Shown in pieces: positions 35,734 to 43,140 of a stretch of 47,796 nucleotides of DNA. The notes beneath the pieces were generated by a model. The model saw only the letters and a list, made by a program, of their open reading frames with translations, was not told where the DNA came from and did no database searches. Location of the stretch: assembly GCA_903902705.1 (NCBI GenBank), contig CAIUVX010000127.1, positions 1 through 47,796 of the forward strand, in the 5' to 3' direction. The translations under genes were made by a program, and so were the position numbers. Origin of the DNA: an uncultured Methylococcales bacterium (lineage in GTDB: Bacteria; Pseudomonadota; Gammaproteobacteria; Methylococcales; Methylomonadaceae). The number at the start of each line of letters is the position of its first letter. The stretch's first letter is position 1.

Positions 35734-37902
35734 ATGATGACAAACACTACACCTAGAATTTCAGGCTATAAGCAACTGAAAAAACTGCGCACAGTATTGG
35801 CGATTGCCAGAGGTAGCAAGGTGTTATCGATGTTGCAGCAAGAAGCAGAAACCACAGTTTCGCAAGACCAAGCCAAACGAGTAACCTATCTAACAGAGCT
35901 GTTTTCGCGTATTCATCGGGAGATGTATCATGATTGGAAAGAGCAAATCACCGTTAATCATCGACCAGGTAGCATGACTGATGCGAGCAAGCGTAAGGCG
36001 TTTCGAGAAGCTATCGAGCATTTGGTATTAGACGGCGAGGGCAATAATCAAGATAGCGCGATTTTTGATAATAACGGTTTTGTTATTTATACCGAAAATA
36101 TTGCTGAACGTTTAAGTCTGTTTTACCTGAATATGCGCGGTGTTCGTCCCTTTTCGTATGGTAATCGGCTGACTTTAGACTTGTTTATGACTGCCTTAGG
36201 TAATCTGCCTGCGTTTAAAGGTGTTTATGCACAAGGGATTGATTTTAGACGCTTAGCTGTTCAAGATGCTATCGCACTACATGATACCCAAAGTTGCTTG
36301 GCAGACATAAACCTTGCTTTTCAGCACGCACTAAATGCGACATTAAGTAAAAATCTCCACAATCAGCCGAATGGTTATGGTCGTTGGCCCGAAAACAAAC
36401 GTTTCATTTCAGGCATTCCATTTTTGTCGCATAAAACTGCCGAGGGTATCGATTGCCTAGTGTCGGTCAACGGTGGTTTAGTGCCGTTTGACCGTATTGA
36501 GGAAAAGCTGTTTATCGCAGGTAAGCATTTAGCCGATTATCCGCTGTGTGATGCTGAAAATGTGATAGGTTATTTACCCGATACTGAGGCGTTGCGTGGT
36601 GTGGGTAAAATTGATATTGATGGTATTCCCGTCGGTGAAAACGGTGTTGCACCGTTGTTTTGTCTGGATGTGAATATGCTTTCAGGGCTACGTTCACCGT
36701 CGCATACTGAATTGGTGGAACTGTTAAAACAATGCGCGGGTAATAAAGCGCAAGTATTTGATTTAGCGAATAATGACGCATTGAAACAGAAAATGCTGAT
36801 TGCTGCTAATGGCGATGAGCGACTGAATCGATCTGTGGAAATTGCTTACGAACGGCTATCCAGTATTAGTCAAAAACTCGATCAAGCCAAACAAGCGATT
36901 TTTGAAGGTAAAGTTCCCGATACTCAACCCAAATTATTTATGTGTATGGGGGGAGCAGGTTCAGGAAAAACCGCTGTTGAAAAACTGGCGTGGGCATTGT
37001 GCGGCGATAATTTTGTGATAGCTTCTTTAGATGAGTTTCGTAAAATTAGCGATCTTTATTGCATATTAACGGCGGCGGAACATCACAGTGATGATTATAT
37101 TTATGTTGAACCTTTTGCTAACCGCTTGCGTAGTTTAGTTGCCGATTATGCCAAACAAAACGGGATAAATATTCTTTACGATGGTACGGGCATACCCTAT
37201 AAGCCACGTTATGCCAATATTATTGAGCAATTCAAACTTGCGGGTTTTAAAACGCAAGTCACGGCGGTTGATGCCTTTTTAGTCAAACCCGAAGGACGCG
37301 AAGATGAATTGCCTCGTTCAGCGGTAATTAATAGCGTTAAAAGCCGTTTTGAAAAAACGGGACGCGCTTTGCCGTGGGTAGTGACCGTCGATAAACACAT
37401 TCGCGCCCCCGTTTCGTTTTTAGATGCCTTAGAACATAACGCTTTGGAAAAAATATCACTGTTTGCGAATGACAGAGGGCGTGATAAACATTATTTGGTT
37501 GCCGAAAGTTTTATTTTTTCCGATCAACAAATCGATATTTTGCAAGACCATCAACGCCTAGGTACACTGCATGACTACCTGCGTTTTTTAAGCAGACATC
37601 GTGATGATTCGGTGTTAAAAAACTTAGCTAAAAACGACAGTGTTAAGATAGAAGCCCTCATTAACCGCAATCCCGCTTTTGATGAAACCAATGTCGGCTA
37701 TCAAATTTACAGTAGCGGCAATGGAAATCGGGTATTAGTCATTTATAACGCTAAACGATTAGCGGATTTTATTGAAAAAAGGCAATTAAACCCCAATGCG
37801 TCGAGTGAAAAAGGGCTATTACATAAACCAGAAACGCTTTCTTTTCATGTAGATCCTTCTTGTAAAGAGCCGTGGATGACGCGGTTACAAGATTCTTGCT
37901 AG
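35734..37902 (+). CDS. Large zeta-toxin-type kinase with a possible degenerate Fic domain
   Basis: The 722 residues have a zeta-toxin-like P-loop kinase at about 395-560: FMCMGGAGSGKTAVEKLA (Walker A at about 406-414), VIASLDEFRKISD (base residue after the first strand), and later ILYDGTGIPYKPRY. Zeta toxins phosphorylate UDP-N-acetylglucosamine or related sugars. The N-terminal 380 residues are not zeta. Residues 128-160 (LFYLNMRGVRPFSYGNRLTL, DLFMTALG) resemble the Fic motif HPFx(D/E)GNGRxxR; R138 replaces His, and the second Gly and Arg are lost. So an inactive Fic-like domain is possible but unproven. No antitoxin gene is adjacent. The next gene begins nine bases after the stop. Confidence 0.65.
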   Translation: MMTNTTPRISGYKQLKKLRTVLAIARGSKVLSMLQQEAETTVSQDQAKRVTYLTELFSRIHREMYHDWKEQITVNHRPGSMTDASKRKAFREAIEHLVLDGEGNNQDSAIFDNNGFVIYTENIAERLSLFYLNMRGVRPFSYGNRLTLDLFMTALGNLPAFKGVYAQGIDFRRLAVQDAIALHDTQSCLADINLAFQHALNATLSKNLHNQPNGYGRWPENKRFISGIPFLSHKTAEGIDCLVSVNGGLVPFDRIEEKLFIAGKHLADYPLCDAENVIGYLPDTEALRGVGKIDIDGIPVGENGVAPLFCLDVNMLSGLRSPSHTELVELLKQCAGNKAQVFDLANNDALKQKMLIAANGDERLNRSVEIAYERLSSISQKLDQAKQAIFEGKVPDTQPKLFMCMGGAGSGKTAVEKLAWALCGDNFVIASLDEFRKISDLYCILTAAEHHSDDYIYVEPFANRLRSLVADYAKQNGINILYDGTGIPYKPRYANIIEQFKLAGFKTQVTAVDAFLVKPEGREDELPRSAVINSVKSRFEKTGRALPWVVTVDKHIRAPVSFLDALEHNALEKISLFANDRGRDKHYLVAESFIFSDQQIDILQDHQRLGTLHDYLRFLSRHRDDSVLKNLAKNDSVKIEALINRNPAFDETNVGYQIYSSGNGNRVLVIYNAKRLADFIEKRQLNPNASSEKGLLHKPETLSFHVDPSCKEPWMTRLQDSC

Positions 37903-37911
37903 GTGATGAAA

Positions 37912-38652
37912 ATGAACTGTCCTAAATGTAAAAAAATAGTGCTGGAACAAGGTATTCAGTGTCCACATTGCGGTATTTTTTTTGCCAAATATGCACAATA
38001 TCATTCGACACCCACTGAGCTGCCAAGAAATATCAAGGTTTATGATGAAGATGAGGTTGTTCATCCGTTAGCCGCTTTGCTATTTCAGGATGCACAGCAA
38101 GATAACCGACTTTATTTTATTGGACGGGCAATTCTTTTTATCGGGCTGACGATTTGGGGATGGAAATTCATTAGCTCCTCTATTGAAAGTAATGCCGTAG
38201 GCGAGTCGTTTTTACACATGATTAATCTACCTTTTCATGAAGCGGGGCATATTATTTTTCGTCCATTTGGGCAATTCATTACCTCCTTAGGCGGCACACT
38301 AGGGCAATTATTAATGCCGCTTATTTGCATGGGGACGCTATTAATTAAAACCCGCGATCCATTTGGTGCATCAGTTACCTTGTGGTGGTTTGGTGAAAAC
38401 TTTCTCGATATAGCTCCTTATATGGGCGACGCGAGGGCAGGGGACTTGCCATTATTAGGCGGTAATTTTGGACATTCCTCACCTTATGGATTTCATGATT
38501 GGGAATATTTATTAACTGAATCCAACCTGATTGAATACGATCACATACTGGCTAGAATAATTTTTGTTATTGGTACAGTTATTATATTGTTGTCCTTATT
38601 ATGGGCAGGATTTTTACTACACAAGCAATATAAATCGATTAGCGAATTTTAA
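37912..38652 (+). CDS. Membrane protein with zinc ribbon and HExxH motif (M50-like)
   Basis: The 246 residues start with a zinc ribbon, MNCPKCKKIV through CPHCGIFFAKY (Cys 3, 6, 17, 20). A membrane segment follows at about 68-90. The next part holds INLPFHEAGHIIFRPFGQFI with H109-E110-x-x-H113, as in site-2-type zinc proteases. Later hydrophobic segments are at about 125-147 and 220-240. A second zinc ligand of the LDG type is not obvious, although PLLGG and DIAPY occur. It may be a membrane metalloprotease; no substrate is suggested. ATG 37912 has AGGTG six bases before it. It probably shares a transcript with the zeta-type gene. Confidence 0.65.
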   Translation: MNCPKCKKIVLEQGIQCPHCGIFFAKYAQYHSTPTELPRNIKVYDEDEVVHPLAALLFQDAQQDNRLYFIGRAILFIGLTIWGWKFISSSIESNAVGESFLHMINLPFHEAGHIIFRPFGQFITSLGGTLGQLLMPLICMGTLLIKTRDPFGASVTLWWFGENFLDIAPYMGDARAGDLPLLGGNFGHSSPYGFHDWEYLLTESNLIEYDHILARIIFVIGTVIILLSLLWAGFLLHKQYKSISEF

Positions 38653-38687
38653 TATAAATTATATCCATCAACACTGAGGTAAAAACC

Positions 38688-39131
38688 ATGAGTGATTATC
38701 GACATATCTTATTAGCTATCGATTATTCAGCACATAGCGACTATGTTGCTAATAAGGCAAAAGCATTAGCCGACCGTTATCAAGCAAAATTCAGTATTAT
38801 TCATGTGTTGGATAATATTCCTATGCCTGATACTAACTATGGCTCGGTTATTCCGATAAACGAAGATACAGGTTATGAGCTATTAGAGATTGAAAAAAAT
38901 AAATTAATTGAGCTAAGCAAACGCTTGGAAATTGATGATGATAATCAATGGTTAGTTTGGGGTGTTCCTAATCAAGAAATCGTCGCTTGTGCCACACAAC
39001 AAAAAGTAGACTTAATTATATTAGGATCACACGGGCGGCATGGTTTAGCATTATTATTAGGCTCTACTGCCAACAGCGTATTACATCATGCACCATGTGA
39101 TGTATTGGCTGTGCGTTTGTTGGATAATTAA
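38688..39131 (+). CDS. Universal stress protein, UspA family
   Basis: The 147 residues have the Usp fold from HILLAIDYSAHSDYVANKAK to PCDVLAVRLL. The ATP-binding signature G-x2-G-x9-G-[ST] is present in LGSHGRHGLALLLGSTANSV, so it is likely an ATP-binding Usp. Such proteins support survival under starvation or redox stress. It is 35 bp after the HExxH membrane protein gene with a GAGGTAAAA ribosome binding site, and may be in the same unit. Confidence 0.93.
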   Translation: MSDYRHILLAIDYSAHSDYVANKAKALADRYQAKFSIIHVLDNIPMPDTNYGSVIPINEDTGYELLEIEKNKLIELSKRLEIDDDNQWLVWGVPNQEIVACATQQKVDLIILGSHGRHGLALLLGSTANSVLHHAPCDVLAVRLLDN

Positions 39132-39285
39132 GCTTGCTCTATTATGGGGTTAAAAAATAGGTTTTATGGAAGTTTTTTTATTCAAAAAAGCGGGTTGAAT
39201 AAGAAAAACTTTATCGGTTTAATTCCTATTTTTATTTTAATATTCGCCATTATATTACGCTGTCCATTACCCACAAGTACATTAG

Positions 39286-39374
39286 TTTCGTAGGGTGGGC
39301 AAGCGTCTTTTTGCTTGCCCACCGTTTCGACAGTTCCGCGTGTGCAAACGATAGAGAAGTTTGCCCCCCCTACC
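39286..39374. repeat. 89-bp MITE-like repeat, copy 1
   Basis: The repeat begins TTTCGTAGGGTGGGCAAGC and has an inner hairpin GTGGGCAAGC/GCTTGCCCAC. Copy 2 at 40126-40214 lies exactly 840 bp downstream in the same orientation, with two mismatches by eye (39343 and 39367). Its outer ends TAGGGTGGGCAA and TTGCCCACCCTA are inverted; in copy 1 the right end has decayed (TTGCCCCCCCTA). Confidence 0.85.
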
Positions 39375-39378
39375 TGAC

Positions 39379-39624
39379 TTATTTATAGCTTTCTTTTCGG
39401 TGCAGAATTCTACCAATTTCAATGGAGTCCTCGGTAACATCAAATAAAATTCGATAATCACCGACTCTAAGACGGTATGCAGGTTCAAAATTGGTGAGTT
39501 TTTTCACATTCAAAACGGCGGGAAAATCTTTTAATTCTAGGATTTTTGCATAAATCTTTTCTTTATCTTTCTGTGCAATCGTTTTGCTATCTTTAATCGC
39601 ACTTTTACGAATATTAATGTCCAT
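39379..39624 (-). CDS. RelE/ParE-family toxin
   Basis: The 81 residues read as a RelE-fold toxin: an N-terminal helix pair (KSAIKDSKTIAQKDKEKIYA), then KKLTNFEPAYRLRVGDYRIL, FDVTEDSIEIGRILHRKESY. The YRLRVGDYRILFDV strand with several Arg and the C-terminal HRKE.Y are the usual mRNA-cleavage elements. The gene follows its antitoxin with an 11-base overlap. It ends four bases from repeat copy 1. Confidence 0.88.
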   Translation of the reverse strand: MDINIRKSAIKDSKTIAQKDKEKIYAKILELKDFPAVLNVKKLTNFEPAYRLRVGDYRILFDVTEDSIEIGRILHRKESYK

Positions 39625-39802
39625 TTTTCAGAAATTCATCAAATGAGATGGTTTCTTCACCGCGTGTAGCGGTTAATAGTTTTAAATCCTCAGAATCTTC
39701 TTTAGAGACAATTTCCAAGCCATCATTTTTTAAATGTTCTAAAAACCAATGCACTTTTTCAGCGAGTTGGTCATTATTGATATTGATGGTTATAGTGTGC
39801 AT
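39614..39802 (-). CDS. Antitoxin of the RelE-type pair
   Basis: This protein of 62 residues reads MHTITININNDQLAEKVHWF, LEHLKNDGLEIVSKED and then SFDEFLKNG. It begins with a beta strand and two helices, as in small ribbon-helix-helix or Phd-like antitoxins that pair with RelE/ParE toxins. The overlap with the toxin and order antitoxin-toxin support the role. GGAGGAAT precedes ATG 39802 on the minus strand as a ribosome binding site. Confidence 0.8.
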   Translation of the reverse strand: MHTITININNDQLAEKVHWFLEHLKNDGLEIVSKEDSEDLKLLTATRGEETISFDEFLKNGH

Positions 39803-40125
39803 AGTTTATTCCTCCGCTTAAATACGGTTAGCGTTTATGATGATTAACGGCAACGTGAGCCGCCATAATTTAACACAGCCAGTCTTTAAAGCTTGTATAG
39901 TCACGTCTTTCAGCTACAGTAAGCCTTGTAATCACCGCTTATCAAGCATCACAGCTTGGATTGTGAAAAGGTACAAGCTAATCTATCCAACTGTAACGAC
40001 AAATACAAAGGTTTTTATGAGCGATAATAAATTAGTGCTACAGTCGTGTAGGTCGGGTTAGGCTTGCCGTAACCCGACATTAATCTTAGGATTTTTAGAT
40101 AACGTGTTTAATACGAGAATTCCTG
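39803..40125. other. Gene-free stretch between the toxin-antitoxin pair and repeat copy 2
   Basis: No convincing gene is seen; a 74-codon frame at 39837-40061 has no family pattern and runs into a palindromic repeat. A hairpin repeat GTCGGGTTA/TAACCCGAC lies at 40052-40078. The region should contain the promoter of the antitoxin gene, but no clear -35/-10 pair could be fixed. Confidence 0.5.
40052..40078. repeat. Palindromic repeat GTCGGGTTA/TAACCCGAC
   Basis: GTCGGGTTA (40052-40060) and TAACCCGAC (40070-40078) are perfect 9-bp arms around GGCTTGCCG. This type of GGTTACGGC-like hairpin is related in style to the repeat after tsf. It lies between the toxin-antitoxin pair and repeat copy 2. 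Confidence 0.7.
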
Positions 40126-40214
40126 TTTCGTAGGGTGGGCAAGCGTCTTTTTGCTTGCCCACCGTTTCGACAGTTCCGCGTGGGCAAACGATAGAGAAGT
40201 TTGCCCACCCTACC
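40126..40214. repeat. 89-bp MITE-like repeat, copy 2
   Basis: This copy has perfect terminal inverted repeats TAGGGTGGGCAA (40131-40142) and TTGCCCACCCTA (40201-40212) and the inner hairpin GTGGGCAAGC/GCTTGCCCAC. It is a direct repeat of 39286-39374. It lies 38 bp upstream of the PIN-like gene, so it may carry or disturb that promoter. Confidence 0.85.
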
Positions 40215-40252
40215 CGACTAAAAATAAATTGGCGAAGGTATTGGTATAAAAT

Positions 40253-41302
40253 ATGAGTTTTTATGTTAAATTTCCGTATTATACAAAAAATATAATTGAG
40301 CTTATTTCAAAAAAGCAATGGTTAATTCATAATTTTAATAATACTAATGAAATTGAACTCTATAATCCATCTAGTTATTTATGTAAGAAAGTAATTGATA
40401 GTTGGAAATATACTTTAGTATTAGATACAAATATTTACGATTTTTTGCTAAAAAGTATAAAAAAATCAAATGAAAGTGAACAATCTAAGATGGCTATAGC
40501 ATTGCTTGTTTTCTGTCAGTTATCAGATATTGAAATAGACGCTTCTTTCGCTGTTCATGAAAAACTAAAAGAAGATAATTTAGATGAAATAATTCAAGAT
40601 TTAGAATTATTTTACAAACTTAACAATAGCGATACTAATGAATTAGCAGATTATGCTCTTGGTAAATCAGTAAAAATAGAATTAAATAATGAAATAAAAT
40701 TTAATCATGACGAAATAAGGAATAAACTTATTAGATGTGAAAAGCCTGATGAATGGGAATCACTATATTTGATGATTCTAAAAATAACTGTTATATACAT
40801 GGATGATTCTGTTTCCAAAAAAATGAAACTTAGCTATTTTATTGATTGGCTTCTTCAGGATTTTAGAATGGGATTGCCAGCTATTGTATATGCTTTGTTA
40901 TTATTTGGTAAAAGTCCTGTTTCAAGAATGATGAAATATAAAAATAGCGATAGCCGAGATAAAAAAATACAAAGTCTCAATAATATGACATGGGATTTAT
41001 TTATTATTAAGGGTTTTTTCAAGAAATGGACAGGAAAACAGGAAATAGAAGAGTTTATATTTGCAAGCGATGATAAAGCATTTTCTAAAATATTGAATTT
41101 GGCGGTTCAAACTCAAATGAACGGTAATTTTGAGCCGTGTAAATCTTATCTGAATGAACTTGACTTTAAGAAAGTAACAAATTTACTGAATGAAGAAAAT
41201 CGCCCTAAAGATAGGGTATACAATAGTCCTAGTTGGAATTCTAATTACAGAGATGAATTAATATTAGAATGTAAAAATAAACTAGGTATTTCTCATCCTT
41301 AA
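40253..41302 (+). CDS. PIN-like nuclease, first gene of an AT-rich two-gene unit
   Basis: The 349 residues are unlike known full-length families I recall. Four acidic positions are spaced as in PIN RNases: D58 in YTLVLDTNIYDFLL, E103 in ASFAVHEKL, D247 in TWDLFIIKGFF, and D272-D273 in FASDDKAFSKIL. The first and last motifs are the best match (LDTN, and .SDDKAF). The N-terminal 50 residues and the last 60 are extra. Base composition is far more AT-rich than core genes. The next gene, an Mrr-like nuclease, starts 23 bp downstream. A defence role is inferred from the pairing and location. Confidence 0.65.
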   Translation: MSFYVKFPYYTKNIIELISKKQWLIHNFNNTNEIELYNPSSYLCKKVIDSWKYTLVLDTNIYDFLLKSIKKSNESEQSKMAIALLVFCQLSDIEIDASFAVHEKLKEDNLDEIIQDLELFYKLNNSDTNELADYALGKSVKIELNNEIKFNHDEIRNKLIRCEKPDEWESLYLMILKITVIYMDDSVSKKMKLSYFIDWLLQDFRMGLPAIVYALLLFGKSPVSRMMKYKNSDSRDKKIQSLNNMTWDLFIIKGFFKKWTGKQEIEEFIFASDDKAFSKILNLAVQTQMNGNFEPCKSYLNELDFKKVTNLLNEENRPKDRVYNSPSWNSNYRDELILECKNKLGISHP

Positions 41303-41325
41303 CAAATGAATCGTGGTAAAAAATA

Positions 41326-42891
41326 ATGTTTAATTTTGATAATTTATATCTGATTGCAGATAATTTATCCACCGAAGAAAATATTAATTATAATGTATCA
41401 GCTTTTTTAAATGAAGAAGATGAAAGCTATTTGTTTATTTGGGATAGTGAAGAAGAAATAATTAAATGGAAGATTATTAATTCTGATAAAAGAGAGCATA
41501 CTAAAATGTCTTTTGTTGTTTTTTTTAGTATGTTTATACAGCAACTCAGCGGTATTAAATGGATACTAATAAACCCTACATCAGATGTGTCTGATTATGA
41601 GACGGCTCAAGAAAACGGCACTGAAAAACTAATGCTTTTTTCTGCATGGGGTGTTTGGTCAGTGATAGAGTATTTTGCAAATAGTCTTCTTGATGAGCTT
41701 AATTTAATGCTATTAAAACAAGCTACACTAGGAAATCCTGATATTTTACCAAATGAATTTTTGTCTAATTTTCAAGATTTAGTGTTATCTAAAAGGGATT
41801 TATTAGAAAAAACATCAAAATCACCAAAGAAATTTAAAAATAATGTTAATACTATAGTTAAACGTATTTTAGATAATAGTGAATTTATAGAAATGGGGAT
41901 AAATTTCATTGATGACTTACCGATAGAATTTTATACTGATATTCAATATTTAATAAGTATTGAGTTTCTTATTCAGCGACAATACGGTAACATTGGTAAC
42001 TTGTTATTATTATCATCTAAAAGTTCAAATGCAGTAATAGATCCAAATTTTTTAGATAAAAAACAAAGTGAAATAATTTCATACATAGAAAAAATGGCTA
42101 TATTTGGAAATTTCTTAACCGAAAATATCATAAGTCCTGAATTTATTAAAAGAGATGATAGTATTCTTATTTTTCCACTAGGCATGATGTATGTCAATCA
42201 TGTTTTTATATACAATATTGCTATCGAATACAATGCTAAAAAATGGGAGGATGACCATAACCAATATTTCCAAGATGTAAAAGAATTAAACTTAGATAAA
42301 GCAATAAATCGTTATTGTAGTATTGAAACTATAGTGCATCAAAATGAAGTTTCTATTGGAATTTTCATCTATTATTTAATTAAACAAGGTAAGTTTGAAA
42401 AAAATAACAGAAATTATATTGAATGCTATGAAATTTTTATGCCAAAGCTAAATGAGCTTATAGAAATAAAAAAGCATAAAAATTTTATTAATAAATTAAA
42501 GAGACCAATCGAAAGTAAGAAAAAATACTCTATTGATGATATTGACTTAATGGATGGATATGAATTTGAAAAATTTGTAGCTGAATTATTTTCTAAAATG
42601 GGATTTGGCTCTGAAATTACCAAAGCATCTGGCGACCAAGGAATTGACGTTATAGCTTCAAAAAATGGTAAAAAACTCGGTATTCAAGCAAAATGTTATT
42701 CTAGCACTGTCGGAAATAGTGCAATCCAAGAAGCCGTTGCAGGAAAAAGTCATTATCGCTTGGACAAAGTAATAGTTGTTACAAATAATTTTTTTACCAA
42801 TTCTGCACAACAACTCGCACAATCAAATTCCGTTATTCTTTGGGATAGGCATATTTTGAAAGCAAAAATTGATGAGATTTTTAACTCGTAA
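41326..42891 (+). CDS. Mrr-like restriction endonuclease with a large unknown N-terminal region
   Basis: The C-terminal 110 residues are a clear Mrr-type (Mrr_cat) nuclease: YEFEKFVAELFSKMGFGSEI, ASGDQGIDVIA with D441, and LGIQAKCYS with Q454-A-K456, then AIQEAVAGKSHY and VVTNNFFTNSAQQLA. Residues 1-400 are unknown. They are AT-rich, with hydrophobic and acidic stretches, and contain no clear motif; a sensor role is a guess. Mrr cuts modified or foreign DNA. The gene follows the PIN-like one and ends with a long inverted repeat directly after its stop. Confidence 0.8.
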   Translation: MFNFDNLYLIADNLSTEENINYNVSAFLNEEDESYLFIWDSEEEIIKWKIINSDKREHTKMSFVVFFSMFIQQLSGIKWILINPTSDVSDYETAQENGTEKLMLFSAWGVWSVIEYFANSLLDELNLMLLKQATLGNPDILPNEFLSNFQDLVLSKRDLLEKTSKSPKKFKNNVNTIVKRILDNSEFIEMGINFIDDLPIEFYTDIQYLISIEFLIQRQYGNIGNLLLLSSKSSNAVIDPNFLDKKQSEIISYIEKMAIFGNFLTENIISPEFIKRDDSILIFPLGMMYVNHVFIYNIAIEYNAKKWEDDHNQYFQDVKELNLDKAINRYCSIETIVHQNEVSIGIFIYYLIKQGKFEKNNRNYIECYEIFMPKLNELIEIKKHKNFINKLKRPIESKKKYSIDDIDLMDGYEFEKFVAELFSKMGFGSEITKASGDQGIDVIASKNGKKLGIQAKCYSSTVGNSAIQEAVAGKSHYRLDKVIVVTNNFFTNSAQQLAQSNSVILWDRHILKAKIDEIFNS

Positions 42892-43003
42892 AAGCGAGTA
42901 GCCCGCATGGAGTGTAACGTAATGCGGGACTCATCAAGGTGTCACTGTTTTTTGGTAGATTACTCCCGCATTCCGCAAGCTCCATGCGGGCTACTACTTG
43001 CTT
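42892..43003. repeat. 112-bp imperfect inverted repeat after the Mrr-like gene
   Basis: The left arm (42892-42929) begins AAGCGAGTAGCCCGCATGG and ends AATGCGGGA. The right arm (42964-43003) runs TCCCGCATT to GCGGGCTACTACTTGCTT. The arms pair over most of their length, with gaps. The element begins on the base after the TAA stop. It has the look of a MITE-type palindrome and could fold as a terminator for the two-gene unit. Confidence 0.7.
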
Positions 43004-43083
43004 CCGACAGATATATGTATTTCAATTTTGAAAACACATAGCCCATAGCTATAGCACGGACTGCAATCACACAACTTGCATAT

Positions 43084-43116
43084 AGACCTTTCAGGCTTTT
43101 AAAACCTGAAAGGTCT
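43084..43116. repeat. Palindrome AGACCTTTCAGG/CCTGAAAGGTCT before recJ
   Basis: The perfect 12-bp arms (43084-43095 and 43105-43116) surround CTTTTAAAA. It lies 24 bp before the recJ start, so it must be in the recJ leader. It could lower translation or be a dispersed repeat. Confidence 0.75.
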
Positions 43117-43140
43117 GTCTGTCACAAAACCGAGTCAGTT

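Noticed and set aside
39837-40061. A 74-codon plus-strand frame between the toxin-antitoxin pair and repeat copy 2
   Set aside because: No family pattern or ribosome binding site, and it ends inside a palindromic repeat.
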